DNA from: Macrostomum hystrix
Taxonomy: Eukaryota; Platyhelminthes; Macrostomidae
Length of the DNA stretch: 64,000 nucleotides
Direction of reading: 5' to 3'
NCBI GenBank assembly: GCA_950097015.1
Contig: CATNEN010000033.1
Span: 1,364,001 to 1,428,000 of the forward strand
The notes under the pieces are model-generated. The model was given only the letters and a program-made list of their open reading frames with translations, was not told where the DNA came from and did not search any database. Each line of letters starts with the position of its first letter. The stretch's first letter is position 1. Below, in pieces: positions 11,416 through 22,600 of this stretch. A program made the position numbers and the translations under genes.

Positions 11416-11428
11416 TATAGATATTTAA
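11416..11428 (+). promoter_or_regulatory. TATA-like box of the Ly6-like gene
   Basis: The sequence tatagatatttaa lies in a GC-rich stretch. A transcription start is expected about 30 bases on, near 11445-11450. The exon then ends at 11566 with TCG|gtaagc, giving a non-coding first exon. The matching acceptor at 12470 (tttttactgcag) leads into the coding exon. TATA, donor and acceptor are seen; the start site is inferred. Confidence 0.5.
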
Positions 11429-11596
11429 GCCGGAGGTGGCCGCTCGCAACTCGCTCTCTACTCTCTCATGACCAGCTCTCATTCTCAGTGGCTCTCTGTC
11501 TCTCTCGATTGTCTTTTAAAACGCGCCCCAGGTGCTGCCAGTGACTTGTTACAACGGTTTTAATCGGTAAGCACCCAACATTTTCCTACAGTTCGT

Positions 11597-11632
11597 GTAC
11601 GAGGGGCATTCAAAAAGTTTTGGCAACTAACC
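11597..11632 (+). mobile_element. Mariner-like terminal inverted repeat remnant
   Basis: The string gaggggcattcaaaaagttt inside the 5' UTR intron of the Ly6-like gene has the typical form of a mariner terminal inverted repeat (GAGGG ... TTCAAAAAGTT). The AT-rich sequence to about 11760 may be the element's 5' region. I found no second terminus and no transposase frame here, so only one end may remain. Confidence 0.45.
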
Positions 11633-12497
11633 CAATATCTTCAAAAGTACACATCACAAAGCGTTTAAAAATTTTTTACGAAATCGCAGACATATATTGG
11701 TTGTAACCATAGAGTAAGACTTTCTTCACTCGAATGTGTTATACTTGCGCGTGGCCAACGCAAGGTGGTGTTTTACACTCTGTCAAAAATTGCAAAAAAA
11801 TATTGCTCGTATTGCAAAAAAAAAGAATTTTAGAAGTTGAAATCAAGGGTTTTTCAGCCACGGTAACGTTAAATCATTTTTTTAAATTTCCATGGAAACA
11901 GCTGATGCAATATTAATACGCTTAAAAAGCGAACTCTTTGTAATGCTTCTCTCGAGGAGGCCCCCAGCACCGGATGCCACAGCGGGAACCGGTGATAACA
12001 AGCTGTCACATTGTGTTCGTGGAAACTCCAGTTGCATCTGCTGGGACTCAAATCTCAAAGCTGCTCTGCTTCCGTCCAGCAACCCATCATCGTCTTTTGC
12101 TTTCTCCCAGGACCGCAGCAGCCTGGCAGGGTCAATCATCGATCCCAGCTCTGTCTGTTTCCTGGAACTCTCGTAAACGAAGCCATTGTGATTTGGCGAC
12201 TCTCTCATAGCTGGAGCAGTTGAAAGTTTTGGAAATGAGAGATTTGCTCCAAGTGTTTTATGGGTTGTTGCAAGTTTGCTTTGAAAATGTGGGAAGGGAC
12301 ATGGAAAGGACAGACCAAATTGTCAAACTTGAAGTCCCGAAAATCGAAAATGCTGCCCTGAAGGGATCAATGCCAATCAGATCAGTAGGAAGGACATTCT
12401 TAAGCGATTGATTGCTGACAACATAATCACAAAAACAAAAACGCTTTCCCTCCCCACTTTTTTACTGCAGTCGGAGCCACAAGCTAGCACCATAGCC

Positions 12498-12827
12498 ATG
12501 CGGTCGATGCGGCCAATACAATTGTTTTTCCTGCTAGCCATGGCAACCATCGCCAGCGCTCGCAGGTGCCTGGTGAGCACTCCCACTGCCGACGGGGTCT
12601 GGACCACCGAGTACCAGACCTGCCACCCGGAGTCCAACTATTGCTTTCGCGGCCGTTTGACTGGCATTGGGGAGCGGGCGTTGCGGGAGCTGTTTGCGTG
12701 GCCGGTACGGCGCGGCCAGGTGCTGTACGCCTGCGTGGACACGCTCGATCCCCCGATGAATGAAATGTGGGACTGGTACGAGCGGAAGAGCATCCGCGTC
12801 TGTGCCATCGACGGCTGCAACAGCTGA
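12498..12827 (+). CDS. Small secreted cysteine-rich (Ly6/uPAR-like) protein
   Basis: Encodes 109 aa. The start is the first ATG after the acceptor at 12470 (gccATGc). Residues about 1-21 form a signal peptide (IQLFFLLAMATIASA), so the product enters the secretory pathway. The mature part has six cysteines and ends VCAIDGCNS, matching the C-x4-C-N ending of Ly6/uPAR three-finger domains. The spacing of the other cysteines is unusual and the family's CC pair is absent, so the fold assignment is tentative. No hydrophobic tail for a GPI anchor follows, so it is probably a free secreted protein. Transcription from the TATA region at 11416 with one 5' UTR intron (11567-12470) is inferred. A possible poly(A) signal (aataaa) lies near 12996. 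Role unknown. Confidence 0.7.
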   Translation: MRSMRPIQLFFLLAMATIASARRCLVSTPTADGVWTTEYQTCHPESNYCFRGRLTGIGERALRELFAWPVRRGQVLYACVDTLDPPMNEMWDWYERKSIRVCAIDGCNS

Positions 12828-13234
12828 AGGACTTAATTCAATATTCGCGGGGGCGAGATGACTTGAGGCGGACTTTCTGTTCCACTCTTCTCCCTCTCAT
12901 TCAGTTTCGGCCTGGGGCTCATACGGACAGTTACTAGAAACAATGCACCAGCTTGACAATGCGGCAACTGTGGCGGACAATGCTGAGGGAGCCTGATATA
13001 ATAAAAATCACAACAAAATACAAAGCGAAGCGGAAGGGAAAGCTGCTTCGATCTCAGCTCAGCGCTATTGTGTCTTCTTGCTTTGCAAAAAAACTTTTTT
13101 AGTTCGGCTTTGACTATTTTTGTCCCAATTCCTTGTGACTCGAATGCTAGTGATTGCAAAGCGGACTTACAATACTTGCGGTTTCGTTTAAGCGCTCATC
13201 AAAAAAGGCTAGACAACAGGAATGGGTATTCCAC

Positions 13235-13590
13235 GGGGGTCGGTGTCAGAGCGGTTAACACGTTTGCCTCTCGCACCAAGGTCCCTAAGTTCGATTCCGT
13301 GGCGAGGCCACATTTATTTAAGGCGCAGCCGCGAAGTTAAGGCTCGGGGCTTGTCGTGCAATTTACACCTTTGAGGGCCAAACCTCCAAGGCACAGTGGC
13401 GGTATTCACTGTCTGACGATGAGAAAGTCAGGGAGCGTGTGTGAGCGTGTACCTGCGTACGGTACCTTCAAGCGTGTGTGCTCAGAAGTCAGAGAAAGGG
13501 GTGGTATAGCCTCCCCGCTGGCTCTAACGAATCTAATGTCACTAAATGATGCCATTACCCGCAGCCCTCATTCAATTATTTTTTTCCTTC
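13235..13590 (+). mobile_element. tRNA-derived SINE, copy 1
   Basis: The head has tRNA-like promoter boxes: box A in gtgtcagagcggttaa and box B in agttcgattcc near 13290. A shared body follows (cacatttattta, ctgacgatgagaaagtcagg, cgcagccctc) and then an AT-rich tail. It is the longest and best-preserved plus-strand copy. Related copies lie at 34401-34764, about 35585-35866 and about 36310-36513. Confidence 0.8.
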
Positions 13591-15080
13591 ATGCACACCA
13601 TTGTGAGCGGATGTTCGACCATTGAAATGTGTTTATCGAAGTTAGTGAATTGTACACACAGTGGCTCAAACAAAGTTTGGGTCCTATTTTCACGAGAGCC
13701 AACTTGGTTTTCTAGAAAGCCCACCAGTTTCTAGCTCTGCCTTCTCCACAGATCAGAGACGGAGGGACGACTGGTTACTCGCCATCACTCGTCTTGGTCG
13801 TCTGACCTCAGCCAGACTCCTTACAGAAATTCTAGGCCAAATTGGCTTGCACTGCGCTCAAAGCTGGGACATTTCCGGTCTGGAAAAATCCTGGACAGGA
13901 AATTTACCACTCTTTCTTTCTTCTCGTGTCTTTTTGTGTGCGCGAGTGCATGCATAATTAATCAAACATCTCACTGCGCGCTGATATGAAGCACTTCATG
14001 AACACAACTCTGCCAACGAAGGAGAACCACTTCAATGGCTGCAGGACTGCAGACCACTTCGGCTCACTTGAATCACAGTTTTCTCGCTAAAGAGTCGCGT
14101 TTTGGCGGTAGCTTCGGCACCGGAAGAGCTTTTGCTGAGCTGATTTCATTTAGTCCTTGTTTTGTTATCAAGGAGTTCTATTTGAACTGATCACGTGCTG
14201 GCCAGAAACAAGTATATTTCGTTCCAATGTTTGAACTATTTGCAGCAGTATTCTCCCCGAAATCAACAAGCACTTCACTTATGCTTATCTAAATAAAACA
14301 TGCCCAACAGACTTCCAATTGAAGTTGCCTCCAGCACAGGGTGTTGAACAATTTTTGCAGCTGGGCTCTCTCGTAAAGGTCTTATCAGGTTTTCTCCCAA
14401 GCCCCGCTGCCTGCCTTCAGTACCTGGTGATCCAGGCTTCCACGATTTACAATTGTGGTGCCTGGGCACTGAGCACTGGCACTGCACTTTGTTTTGTGTG
14501 GACTTGACTATAACTTGAATTGCTCAAATTAGGTAACCCGTCTCTCCCCCCTCTCTCTTGCTATAGGCTGTCGAGCCACCCTCCCTCCTATCACTCTGTA
14601 CCCCCAATGTACTTCCGGAGGGCGTATTTAAACCGATTCGCTGAATTTGAAAAGGCGCGTTCTTAGGCCATTGACGCCAATTGATGGCATGACAACAATC
14701 TTGACAATTTTTACAACCGTCCGAAAACCACGTTCGTGCGTATATGAACAGGCTACTTGACAGTCGATAACTCTGCTAAATCAATCGACAATATCGATAG
14801 GAACATTTAAGCTTCGAGCAAGTTACGAGTAAAAGTTCTGGCATTGAATGTGCGTATTTTTAAGACAAAAATGTAGTAATATGATTAGTCGAAAGCTAGA
14901 TTAGATTTGAATCAATAAACCAAGCGCGAAGCAGCAAGCAGTTCAGCGCTCAGTCAATGCTTTACCAGGGCACAGAGTCAGGTCGCAACTATTCGAGTCG
15001 GTGATTTTCTCACCTCACTGCGCACATCGGCCTGTCTTTGATTAGCCAGACAGCTGCTTGGGCAACAGCCCCACTGACTT
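13591..15080. other. Intergenic, nothing recognised
   Basis: Unique-looking sequence without coding structure that I can support on either strand. A short (TA)n run follows at about 15087-15103. Confidence 0.4.
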
Positions 15081-15759
15081 AGGCCATATATATATATATA
15101 TAGCAACACTGAGCCTCTACTAGACTTAAGCACAAAGATTTCTTAGAAATACGGTGTATCAACAAAATATGCGCGTCGATTTGCTTTCGAGGCAAGGTGG
15201 ATGCAAGATTTTTTGCCAAATTATCGAACTTCGGGTTTCGATTTTTTTCGTCTAGCTAATGGACTTGAAAGTTTTCTGCACACCAACTGACTAGGCAAAA
15301 AATTCACTCGCCAATATGGAAACTTAGAGATAGTCAGAAGCATCTAAATAAGCATTGCTATTTCGCTTGCTGGAGTTGTAAACAAATTTAGACGACTTTA
15401 CTAGCACACTAAGCCCCCCTTGGGGGGCACTACTGTTCAGACAAAAAATCTTGTGCAATGCAGAAGGACAAAACACACCTGAAAGCAAACAAAAACGAAA
15501 ACTCATTTCGTCAGTATTATTTTCCCTGATTGCGAATATACGTGATTGCGATTCAACGAGAATTAGAATTCTCACTAAATACAAAAATAGTCTGTCTGAG
15601 CTTGAATACATTCTGAGACATCCGGTCTGTACACCAAGAGCCCCATTGGGGCTAAATTACGCAAGTAACTTACGTTTGATACAACTCAGCTTAATGCTAC
15701 AAAGGTACATGTGAATACTATCCCCTCGTGCCCGCGCGAAAACTCGCCCTTATGTAATC

Positions 15760-16010
15760 ATTAAAATTGACAGTGGAATGCACGTTGCCAAAACTGGCTC
15801 TGATTGAATTCATTAAAAATCCTATCTAAAACAGTTTTTCGAAAATTTAACGTGTATACGTGTATAATTTTCCCCATATTTGGCATATTTTGATGAAGAA
15901 ATGGTGAAAATCGGTTGAGCCGTTCGGGAGAAAATCGATTTCTACAATATATAGAAATATAGTTTTGAATTTTAGTATATTGGATTTTAGTATATTGGAC
16001 TAGTAAGTTT
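15760..16010 (+). repeat. Dispersed repeat, copy A (partial)
   Basis: Shares with copies at 16670 and 27072 the order aaaactggctctgat, cattaaaa, aaatttaa and the motif gtgaaaatcggttgagccgt, then tttagtatattggac. Non-autonomous interspersed element of unknown class. Confidence 0.65.
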
Positions 16011-16099
16011 TGCCCACCTTCGGGGAGCAGAAATATTTTTAATTCGTCCAGTATATACTTTTTAGCAGCTGTGTTTTTCAGCTTTCTTAAGCTACAATG

Positions 16100-16325
16100 A
16101 TCCCCAGTTGACAATGATTACCCTGACCATTGACCATGACAATGACAATGATCCCCCAGTTGACAATGATCACGCAGTTGACAATGATCCCCAGTTGACA
16201 ATGATCCCCCAGTTGACAATGATCCCCCAGTTGACAATGATCCCACAGTTGATGATGATCCTACAGTTGATGATTAATCCCCCATTTGATGATGACTCCC
16301 CATTGATGATGATCCCCAGTTGACA
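16100..16325 (+). repeat. 17-bp satellite (first locus)
   Basis: Copies of a roughly 17-bp unit, cccagttgacaatgat, drifting to ttgatgatgat at the right end. The same unit forms the 26225-26745 array. Confidence 0.9.
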
Positions 16326-16450
16326 TCTATCAATGTTGAGCCTATATAACTATCAATGCTGAGCCTTGATAACTATCAATGCTGAGCCTTGATATCTATC
16401 CCTTCTGAGCCTAGATTTCTATCGATTCTGAGCCTGGATTTGTATTAATG
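16326..16450 (+). repeat. 23-bp satellite (first locus)
   Basis: About five degenerate copies of the unit containing tatcaatgctgagcct, the same family as the 25.2-26.2 kb array. Confidence 0.85.
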
Positions 16451-16669
16451 CTGTCTTGATGTGTCATTGTTGTGCCTGGAAAACGGTTCAAATTTCTGGA
16501 ATTTGGTGCTTCGCTTGGATAGGAAAAAAGTTACTTGCTGCCAAGAAAGGCCGATCACTTGATCAATTCAGTTCTCAGCTGTAGCCTTTTGGAGTCGCTG
16601 TGAATCTGTTATATTGGTTGAATAAAACTCAATAAATGAAATAAAAATATCTCAGTGCCTAAAATATAT

Positions 16670-17062
16670 CAGAAGCCAGCTCAGCCTGTGCACATTGGGC
16701 AGTAATTATCTCGCCAGTGGGGTTGACACAGCTATTCACATTTGGGTGAGAAATTTCTGACAAAACTGGCTCTGATGAAATCATTAAAATTGGCACTGGA
16801 GCCTCACTGTGCACAAGCTGAAAGCAAGAATGCATTAGAAAAGCCCATTTAAAACTGTTTTTCTAATATTTTATTCCCTTGGAAATGAAATTAAGCATAA
16901 TAAAAATACGTGTACTGATTCGGGACCATTTGTGATCTTTTGGTGAAGGAATTGTGAAAATCAGTTGAGCCGCTCGCGAGAAAATCAATTTCTTGTATAG
17001 ACATATAGTTTCGAATTTTAGTATATTGGACTAGCAACAAAGACCCCCTTGGGGGAAAATAA
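16670..17062 (+). repeat. Dispersed repeat, copy B
   Basis: Nearly full-length member starting cagaagccagctcagcc and containing gtggggttgacacagcta, ggcactggagcctcactg and gtgaaaatcagttgagccg. It ends near tatattggactagcaac with a short palindrome (cccccttggggg). Clear match to copy C at 27072-27430. Confidence 0.8.
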
Positions 17063-17149
17063 CGCTTTAAAGAAAAAAGGGAAAACTTGAAAATTGAAAT
17101 GAATTAGCATAAAAACGATTCTGATATTTTTCTGATATCTCCTTGATTA

Positions 17150-17368
17150 ATCATGCTAACCCCTTTGGTTTATCATGCTATCCGTCGACAAAGCATGCTG
17201 CGTCTTCAATTTATGCTTTTCCCTCGATAATTCATGCTACACCCTTGATAATTCATACATTCCCTTCGTTAATTCCTGCTTCACCCTCGTTAAAACGTGC
17301 TACCCCTTGATAATGCATGCCTTCCCTTTATAATTTTTGCTTACCCCTCAATTATTCATGCTATCCCT
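17150..17368 (+). repeat. Satellite built on gataattcatgct, left part
   Basis: Degenerate units of about 19-20 bp (cctcgataattcatgct). The array is split by the LINE insertion and resumes at 23450. Confidence 0.85.
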
Positions 17369-17382
17369 TACATACATCGTGC
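17369..17382 (+). repeat. Target-site duplication, left copy
   Basis: tacatacatcgtgc, identical to 23436-23449 on the far side of the LINE. A 14-bp direct repeat is typical of target-primed reverse transcription. Confidence 0.9.
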
Positions 17383-17649
17383 GCTCGCACCGGCGGGACA
17401 CAGTGCCTGTGAGGTATGAGTCAGTCCAGGCCCACGGGCTTTGGTCTGCGATGCCTCACACCTGCAGCCGTTTTTTGAGCAGGCCTGGCAGGAAGGAGAC
17501 CTGTACCTTCGGGTGCAGGAATCCCTCCAACGCTGTCCCGTCAGCTGACCCATGGGTACACGTCCCGCGAGTGTTCAAGGCTGACCCTAGGGCAGCCGGA
17601 CAGAATGGGCAACAGCGCTGGATGACCCATCCAGGGCCTCCGGCCAAAC

Positions 17650-17825
17650 TGGGTACCTCTAGCCCCGGCTGGAGGGAAAGGTGTCACCCTTTGACCTTAA
17701 CAGGGTATGTGGCTTGTCCGCAATTTTCGTGCACCTGTGCGTGATCAGGTACCTCTGGCTACGGCCCTGAGGGACAGGTGCCACCCTTTGACCTTAACAG
17801 GGTTTGCGGCCAGCCCGCAGGCCTC
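17650..17825 (+). repeat. Tandem monomers in the LINE 5' UTR
   Basis: Two units about 100 bp apart share ggtacctct, the string caccctttgaccttaaca and agggt, followed by a similar gcttgtccgc/gccagcccgc end. Repeated 5' UTR monomers often carry the internal promoter of LINEs; that role is inferred here. Confidence 0.6.
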
Positions 17826-18039
17826 GGCGCCGGCTCAATGGCACCCTCCAATGTCCCAGTGTTGACCGTGCTGATGGACGCTTGGCCAGGGAGTAGTCTG
17901 GTCTCTTACGGTTCCTCCCGGTGGTCCTGGCATCCCACCCCGGGTTGTAACTTGTCTTTTTTGGCTGCCCCCGCTCAGTTTTGGGATCGCGGCTGAGCGG
18001 GTTATTCCTGCCTGTGTCTACAGGAAGCCCCTCTCTTCA

Positions 18040-19599
18040 TTGCAGCTTTCAATGGCTTCTAGCCCTTCAACTGCTCCGGCCGAGGACACCATGGTGCCTG
18101 AGGCCATACACGCTGCGGCGCCCGGGCTAGCTGGCCCCGCGACCGCCACAAATGCCGCGCTGCCCAACTCGCGCGATGACCGGGGCGCTAAGCGCTCCAC
18201 CACCTCTGGAGCGGCAAAACGCCGTAGGCGCATGCTGGCCCACGGCACGTCGGCTCCATTGACCAAGGACCAGGCCCAGGCCAGAGGGGCCGAAGGGGCT
18301 CTGCCTAGGGCGGGGGCTGGGGCGGGGGGCCTTGTGCCTCCTGCCCAGGCTCCTGCACGGGGCGGAGCCCACGACGCCCCGAGGCCAGGGTCGCGGGCCA
18401 AGGAGGGCCCGGCGCCCATCCGGACGGCTGCCCGGCCCGAAGGAGAAGCGGAGGCGGAGGGCCCTGTGCCCACCGCCGACGCAGATCCCGAGGGTGGGGA
18501 CGCCACCGGACAGGGCCCGGGACCACAAGCTACCTACGCCGCCATCGCACGTAGGCAACCTGCCGTCATCATCACCGGCAGAGACGGGAAAAGGCTGAGC
18601 AGCGAACAGCTCAGCGACATTTGCCGCAACATAGATGCTATGTTGTGGCAACTTCAACTGAAGGGCGAGCCCCTGGCGGTCGGCGCAAGCGCTACCAGGG
18701 AATCGTGCTTCGTCGTCTGGCCCGGCGATGCGGAATCGGGGCGGCGGCTCCTCGAGTTGCTGCCCACGCAGAGCTGGGCGGCTGGCCTCGAGTTCCTACG
18801 GGAGAACGAGCCACCAAAGACCAAGCGACACCGTATCTTCGTCCCGGCGAAAAGTGTCGTCACCAGCGCTGAGGACCTCCGCAGGGGCCTCATCGCGATG
18901 AACCGGGAGCTGCCGACAGCGGGCCTGATCGTGCACCGCACGATCCTGCGCCCCGACGGCACCGGTTTCACCGCCATTCTGGGCCTGTCCGAGCAATGGA
19001 CACGCCGCTACCCAGATGGCGCCAACATTTGCATTGGTCTGTGGAAGACCAAAATCTTCGCCTTCGAGGCGGATAAAACCCGAGGTCAGACCGGGCCCAC
19101 CACCGTACCGGCCAATGAAGGGTCCTCGGACCCCAAGGCTGGGACTGGGGGCAGGGCCCAGTCGTCCCGCCAAAAAAGGCCAGAGCGTGCCATCGCTGGC
19201 AGCTCTGAGCGTCGCCCCGCGCGTGTCACAAAGCGCCGGGGCCTTCTCCAGCGGGCCTCCGAGGTGGTGCGAACCGCCAAGATGGCCCAGCTGCGCGCTG
19301 AGATGCGCGGTGGCCCACCGGGGCAGGCGCCGCAACCAAGGGCTACGGGGGAGGCCTCAGAGGTGCCCAGCTCCATCGAGCAGGGCCCTTCGAGCGCCCC
19401 TCCCACGGCCCAGGGAGCGGTGTCGGCTCCAGTTGAGGGCGACTCTGGGCCTGGGCTCGGGGCCGGGGGCGGGGACTGGGCGGCTGACGCCGTCGAGTTC
19501 CCGTCTCCGGCTCGGGGCCTGGGCACGGAGGAGCCCATGGCTACCGACATCGACCCGGAGGAGGAGGACCGCCTTCTGGCTGGGTCCCCCTCCAAGTAG
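18040..19599 (+). CDS. LINE ORF1 protein (gag-like)
   Basis: 519 aa if started at 18040; the ATG at 18052 (ATGGCTTCT) is an equally likely start. It should bind the element's RNA to form the retrotransposition particle. The first ~170 residues are low-complexity, rich in Ala, Pro, Gly and Arg. A folded part lies at about 180-350 (ATYAAIARR, then WQLQLKGEPL, CFVVWPGDAESGRRLLELL, and IVHRTILRPDGTGF). This resembles the RNA-binding region in ORF1 of I/jockey-type elements. No CCHC zinc knuckles are visible. A Lys/Arg-rich stretch (KRRGLLQRASEVV) and an acidic end (DIDPEEEDR) follow. The frame is the same as ORF2, 12 bases after the stop, so ORF2 may be reached by reinitiation. Confidence 0.8.
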   Translation: MQLSMASSPSTAPAEDTMVPEAIHAAAPGLAGPATATNAALPNSRDDRGAKRSTTSGAAKRRRRMLAHGTSAPLTKDQAQARGAEGALPRAGAGAGGLVPPAQAPARGGAHDAPRPGSRAKEGPAPIRTAARPEGEAEAEGPVPTADADPEGGDATGQGPGPQATYAAIARRQPAVIITGRDGKRLSSEQLSDICRNIDAMLWQLQLKGEPLAVGASATRESCFVVWPGDAESGRRLLELLPTQSWAAGLEFLRENEPPKTKRHRIFVPAKSVVTSAEDLRRGLIAMNRELPTAGLIVHRTILRPDGTGFTAILGLSEQWTRRYPDGANICIGLWKTKIFAFEADKTRGQTGPTTVPANEGSSDPKAGTGGRAQSSRQKRPERAIAGSSERRPARVTKRRGLLQRASEVVRTAKMAQLRAEMRGGPPGQAPQPRATGEASEVPSSIEQGPSSAPPTAQGAVSAPVEGDSGPGLGAGGGDWAADAVEFPSPARGLGTEEPMATDIDPEEEDRLLAGSPSK

Positions 19600-19611
19600 A
19601 CCTCTGCCTGC

Positions 19612-22600
19612 ATGATGATCCCCGGAATATCATGTCTGCAAGTTAACACCCAGCACTGCGTGGCAGCATCAGTCAATCTGATGCGCACGACAGAGCGCAT
19701 GATGCCGGGCCTTGTACTTGTGCAAGAGCCCTGGCTATCAAAGAACAAGCCAAGCAACATTCCTGCTGGCTATGACTGCTTCTGCATGGCAGACTCTGTC
19801 CGCCCTAGATCACTGATCTATGCCGCAAAAGCCTTAAATGCGTGGATGAGACCCGATCTCTCTAACGGGGACATCTGCGTCATCCAATCTGCACACATTG
19901 TGCCTAACAAGTTGACCCTCGTGGCATCCGCCTACCTGGCAGGCGACGCCCCCGTGGTTAGCGATACCCTCGTCGCCCTCTGTGAATTCGCCAGGGCACG
20001 AAACTTCGAGCTGCTCCTCGCGGGAGATGTAAACTCGCATCACACCCACTGGGGTAGCTCAAAAATCAATGACCGCGGCGAAGAGCTCCTGGCCTTCGTC
20101 AGCGGCACGCCTCTAAACTTCTGCAATGTGGGCAACACGCCCACTTTCGACAATGGGCGGTGGGCTGAGGTGCTTGACGTCACCCTGGCCTCACCCGGCA
20201 TCCTCCCAAGGGTGCTGGGGTGGGAGGTGTGGGAGACCGAAAGCTCGCTCTCGGACCACCGTTTCATCCGTTTCAACATCGGCACCCCCGATAAGAAGCA
20301 AAAGCCTATTTGGAGGCGTAATGTCAGAAATACCGACTGGCCCGCGTTCAGCCAAAAGCTGCATGAGGGCCTTCGGGATTCTGACCCCTCCATGGCCATG
20401 GAAACCACGCAGGACCTGGATGGAGTGGCTGCCCTGCTGGGCGGCGCCATCACAGAGGCCTACGAAATGGCTTGCCCGCTCAAAGCCTACAAAGGCAAAA
20501 AATCGGCCCCCTGGTGGAACCCCGAGCTCGGAGTCCTAAGACGCCGAGCTAAGGCTCTCCAGAGGAAGCTGAAAACCTCGCACGACCCTGATGACAAAGA
20601 GGCCTATACTCGCGCCATCCATGAGTTTAAGGGCCGGGTCAGAAGGGCAAAAGCGGACAAGTGGCGACAATACTGCGAAGGGCTTGAGGGCTCGCGGCCC
20701 ACGGCCCGCGTGGTAAAGGCGCTCACCAACGACCGCTTCTCCAAGCTCTCATCGATTAAAAAGCCGGACGGCTCGATCACTGAGCGCCCGGAGGAAACGC
20801 TCGAGCTTATGCTAGGGCATTTCTTCCCGAGTGTACCGGCGCACTTCGGCCCAGACGACCACTCGCGTGGAGGTCAGGGCCTGGCTCAGTCACTCGTTAC
20901 GAATGACCGCATCGTTCGCGCGGCTAAGTCATTCAATCCTTTTAAAGCACCTGGGCCAGATGGTATATATCCGGCCTTTCTGCATGAAGCGGTTAAAAAT
21001 GGCCGCTTCCTCCATCTCCTCTGCAGACTTCTACGGGCCTGCATCGTGCTGGGCTACGTACCAGCGCGGTGGCATGAAGCCCGGGTCGTCTTCATCCCGA
21101 AGCCCGCCAAAGGCGACTATCGCTCGGTCAAGTCTTATCGCCCGATAAGCTTGACTTCCACCTGCCTCAAGCTCATGGAAAGACTGGTGCTCTGGCGCCT
21201 TCTTACTGTAGAGCTAGGGCGGGCCCCGCTCTCACCAAACCAGCACGCCTTTCGGGCGGGCCGGTCCACGGAGAGCGCCCTCCACTGCATTGTGGAGACT
21301 CTCGAGAAGGCAGTGCTGGGCAGCGGTTTTGCCCTGGCTGTTTTCCTTGATATTGAGGGGGCCTTCGATAACGTTATTTTCGAAGCCTTTGAGAAGGCCC
21401 TGGTTTCCAGGGCCACTCACCCCCACCTCGTCCGTTGGGTCATGTACATGATCCGGAATCGCCACGTGGTGGCCCACCTCGAAGGCAGGGTGCTCTCGGC
21501 ACCTGTCCTAAAAGGAGGGCCCCAAGGTGGCGTCCTCACCCCACTGCTGTGGAATCTCGTCATGGATGAGCTGCTAAAAAGCACTCGGCCTGACCCAGTC
21601 CTGAAGGTGGGATATGCCGACGATGTGACCGCCATCTGCGCGGGCCCCTCGGCGGAAACCACCAGGGACCTCATTCAGGGCTTTATCAACAGGGCGGTGC
21701 GCTGGGCGGACCAATGCGGGCTCCGACTCTCTGAGTCCAAGACCGTTGCGGTTATGTTTACCAGCAGGCTGCGCTGGACCATTGAGCCTCTGACTCTCTA
21801 TGGCAAGAATATTGCCATGGAAAAGCAGGTCCGGTGCCTTGGTATCCTGCTAGACCATAGGCTTAACTGGACCCCGCACATTACCACAAAGGCCAAGAGG
21901 GCCCTGGCCATTCTGGCGCAAGTCAGGCGAGCCGTGGGCACCACTTGGGGGCTAACCCCCAAAAACCTTTGGTGGATTTACACGGCGATCATTAGACCGT
22001 CAGTCGCTTACGCTGGCCTCATCTGGGCCAGTGCCATGAGCATCCAGAAAAACCTGGAGGCGCTTTATAGGGTGCAGGGCAGAGCCTGTCGCATGACGCT
22101 GGGCGCCCCACCCTCCACTCCCTTTGAAGGCATGAACGCTTTCCTCAACGCTACACCCATTGACATTTTTGTTAAGGGGGAAGCGGCAAAGTCCACCCGT
22201 CGTCTCCTTGATGCGGGTGTATCCTTCCAGAATTCGCGAGCCTTCTCGAAGCGCTCCCTTCTGCCCCACTCTGACCTCTGCCTGAAAACTCTGGGCGAGT
22301 GCGGAGGGCTCACCATCCTTTCGGACGGGGCCCCGGCCACTTTACTCCGGAGCCACAGGTACAAAGTCAGCATCTTCCCTCGTAATGAGGTAAAGGACTG
22401 CTGGGATGACCCCGCAGTCCACTGTTACACTGACGGCTCCCTGATGAACGGTAAATCGGGATTCGGGGTGTGCGTCGCCTCGGGTGGCGAGGTCCTCTGG
22501 ACCCACTCCCAACACTGTGGCAAGAGCTCAAGCGTTTTCCAAAACGAAATGCTCGCCATCAGCTTCTGTGCGGCTGAGCTGCGCCAGAGGCAGCTGGCTG

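Noticed and set aside
13235-13310. A functional tRNA gene
   Set aside because: A and B boxes are present, but the cloverleaf does not close and the sequence continues into a body shared with other dispersed copies, so it is a SINE head.
18127-19760. Minus-strand frames of 107-224 codons across the LINE ORF1
   Set aside because: Antisense shadows of a very GC-rich coding region.
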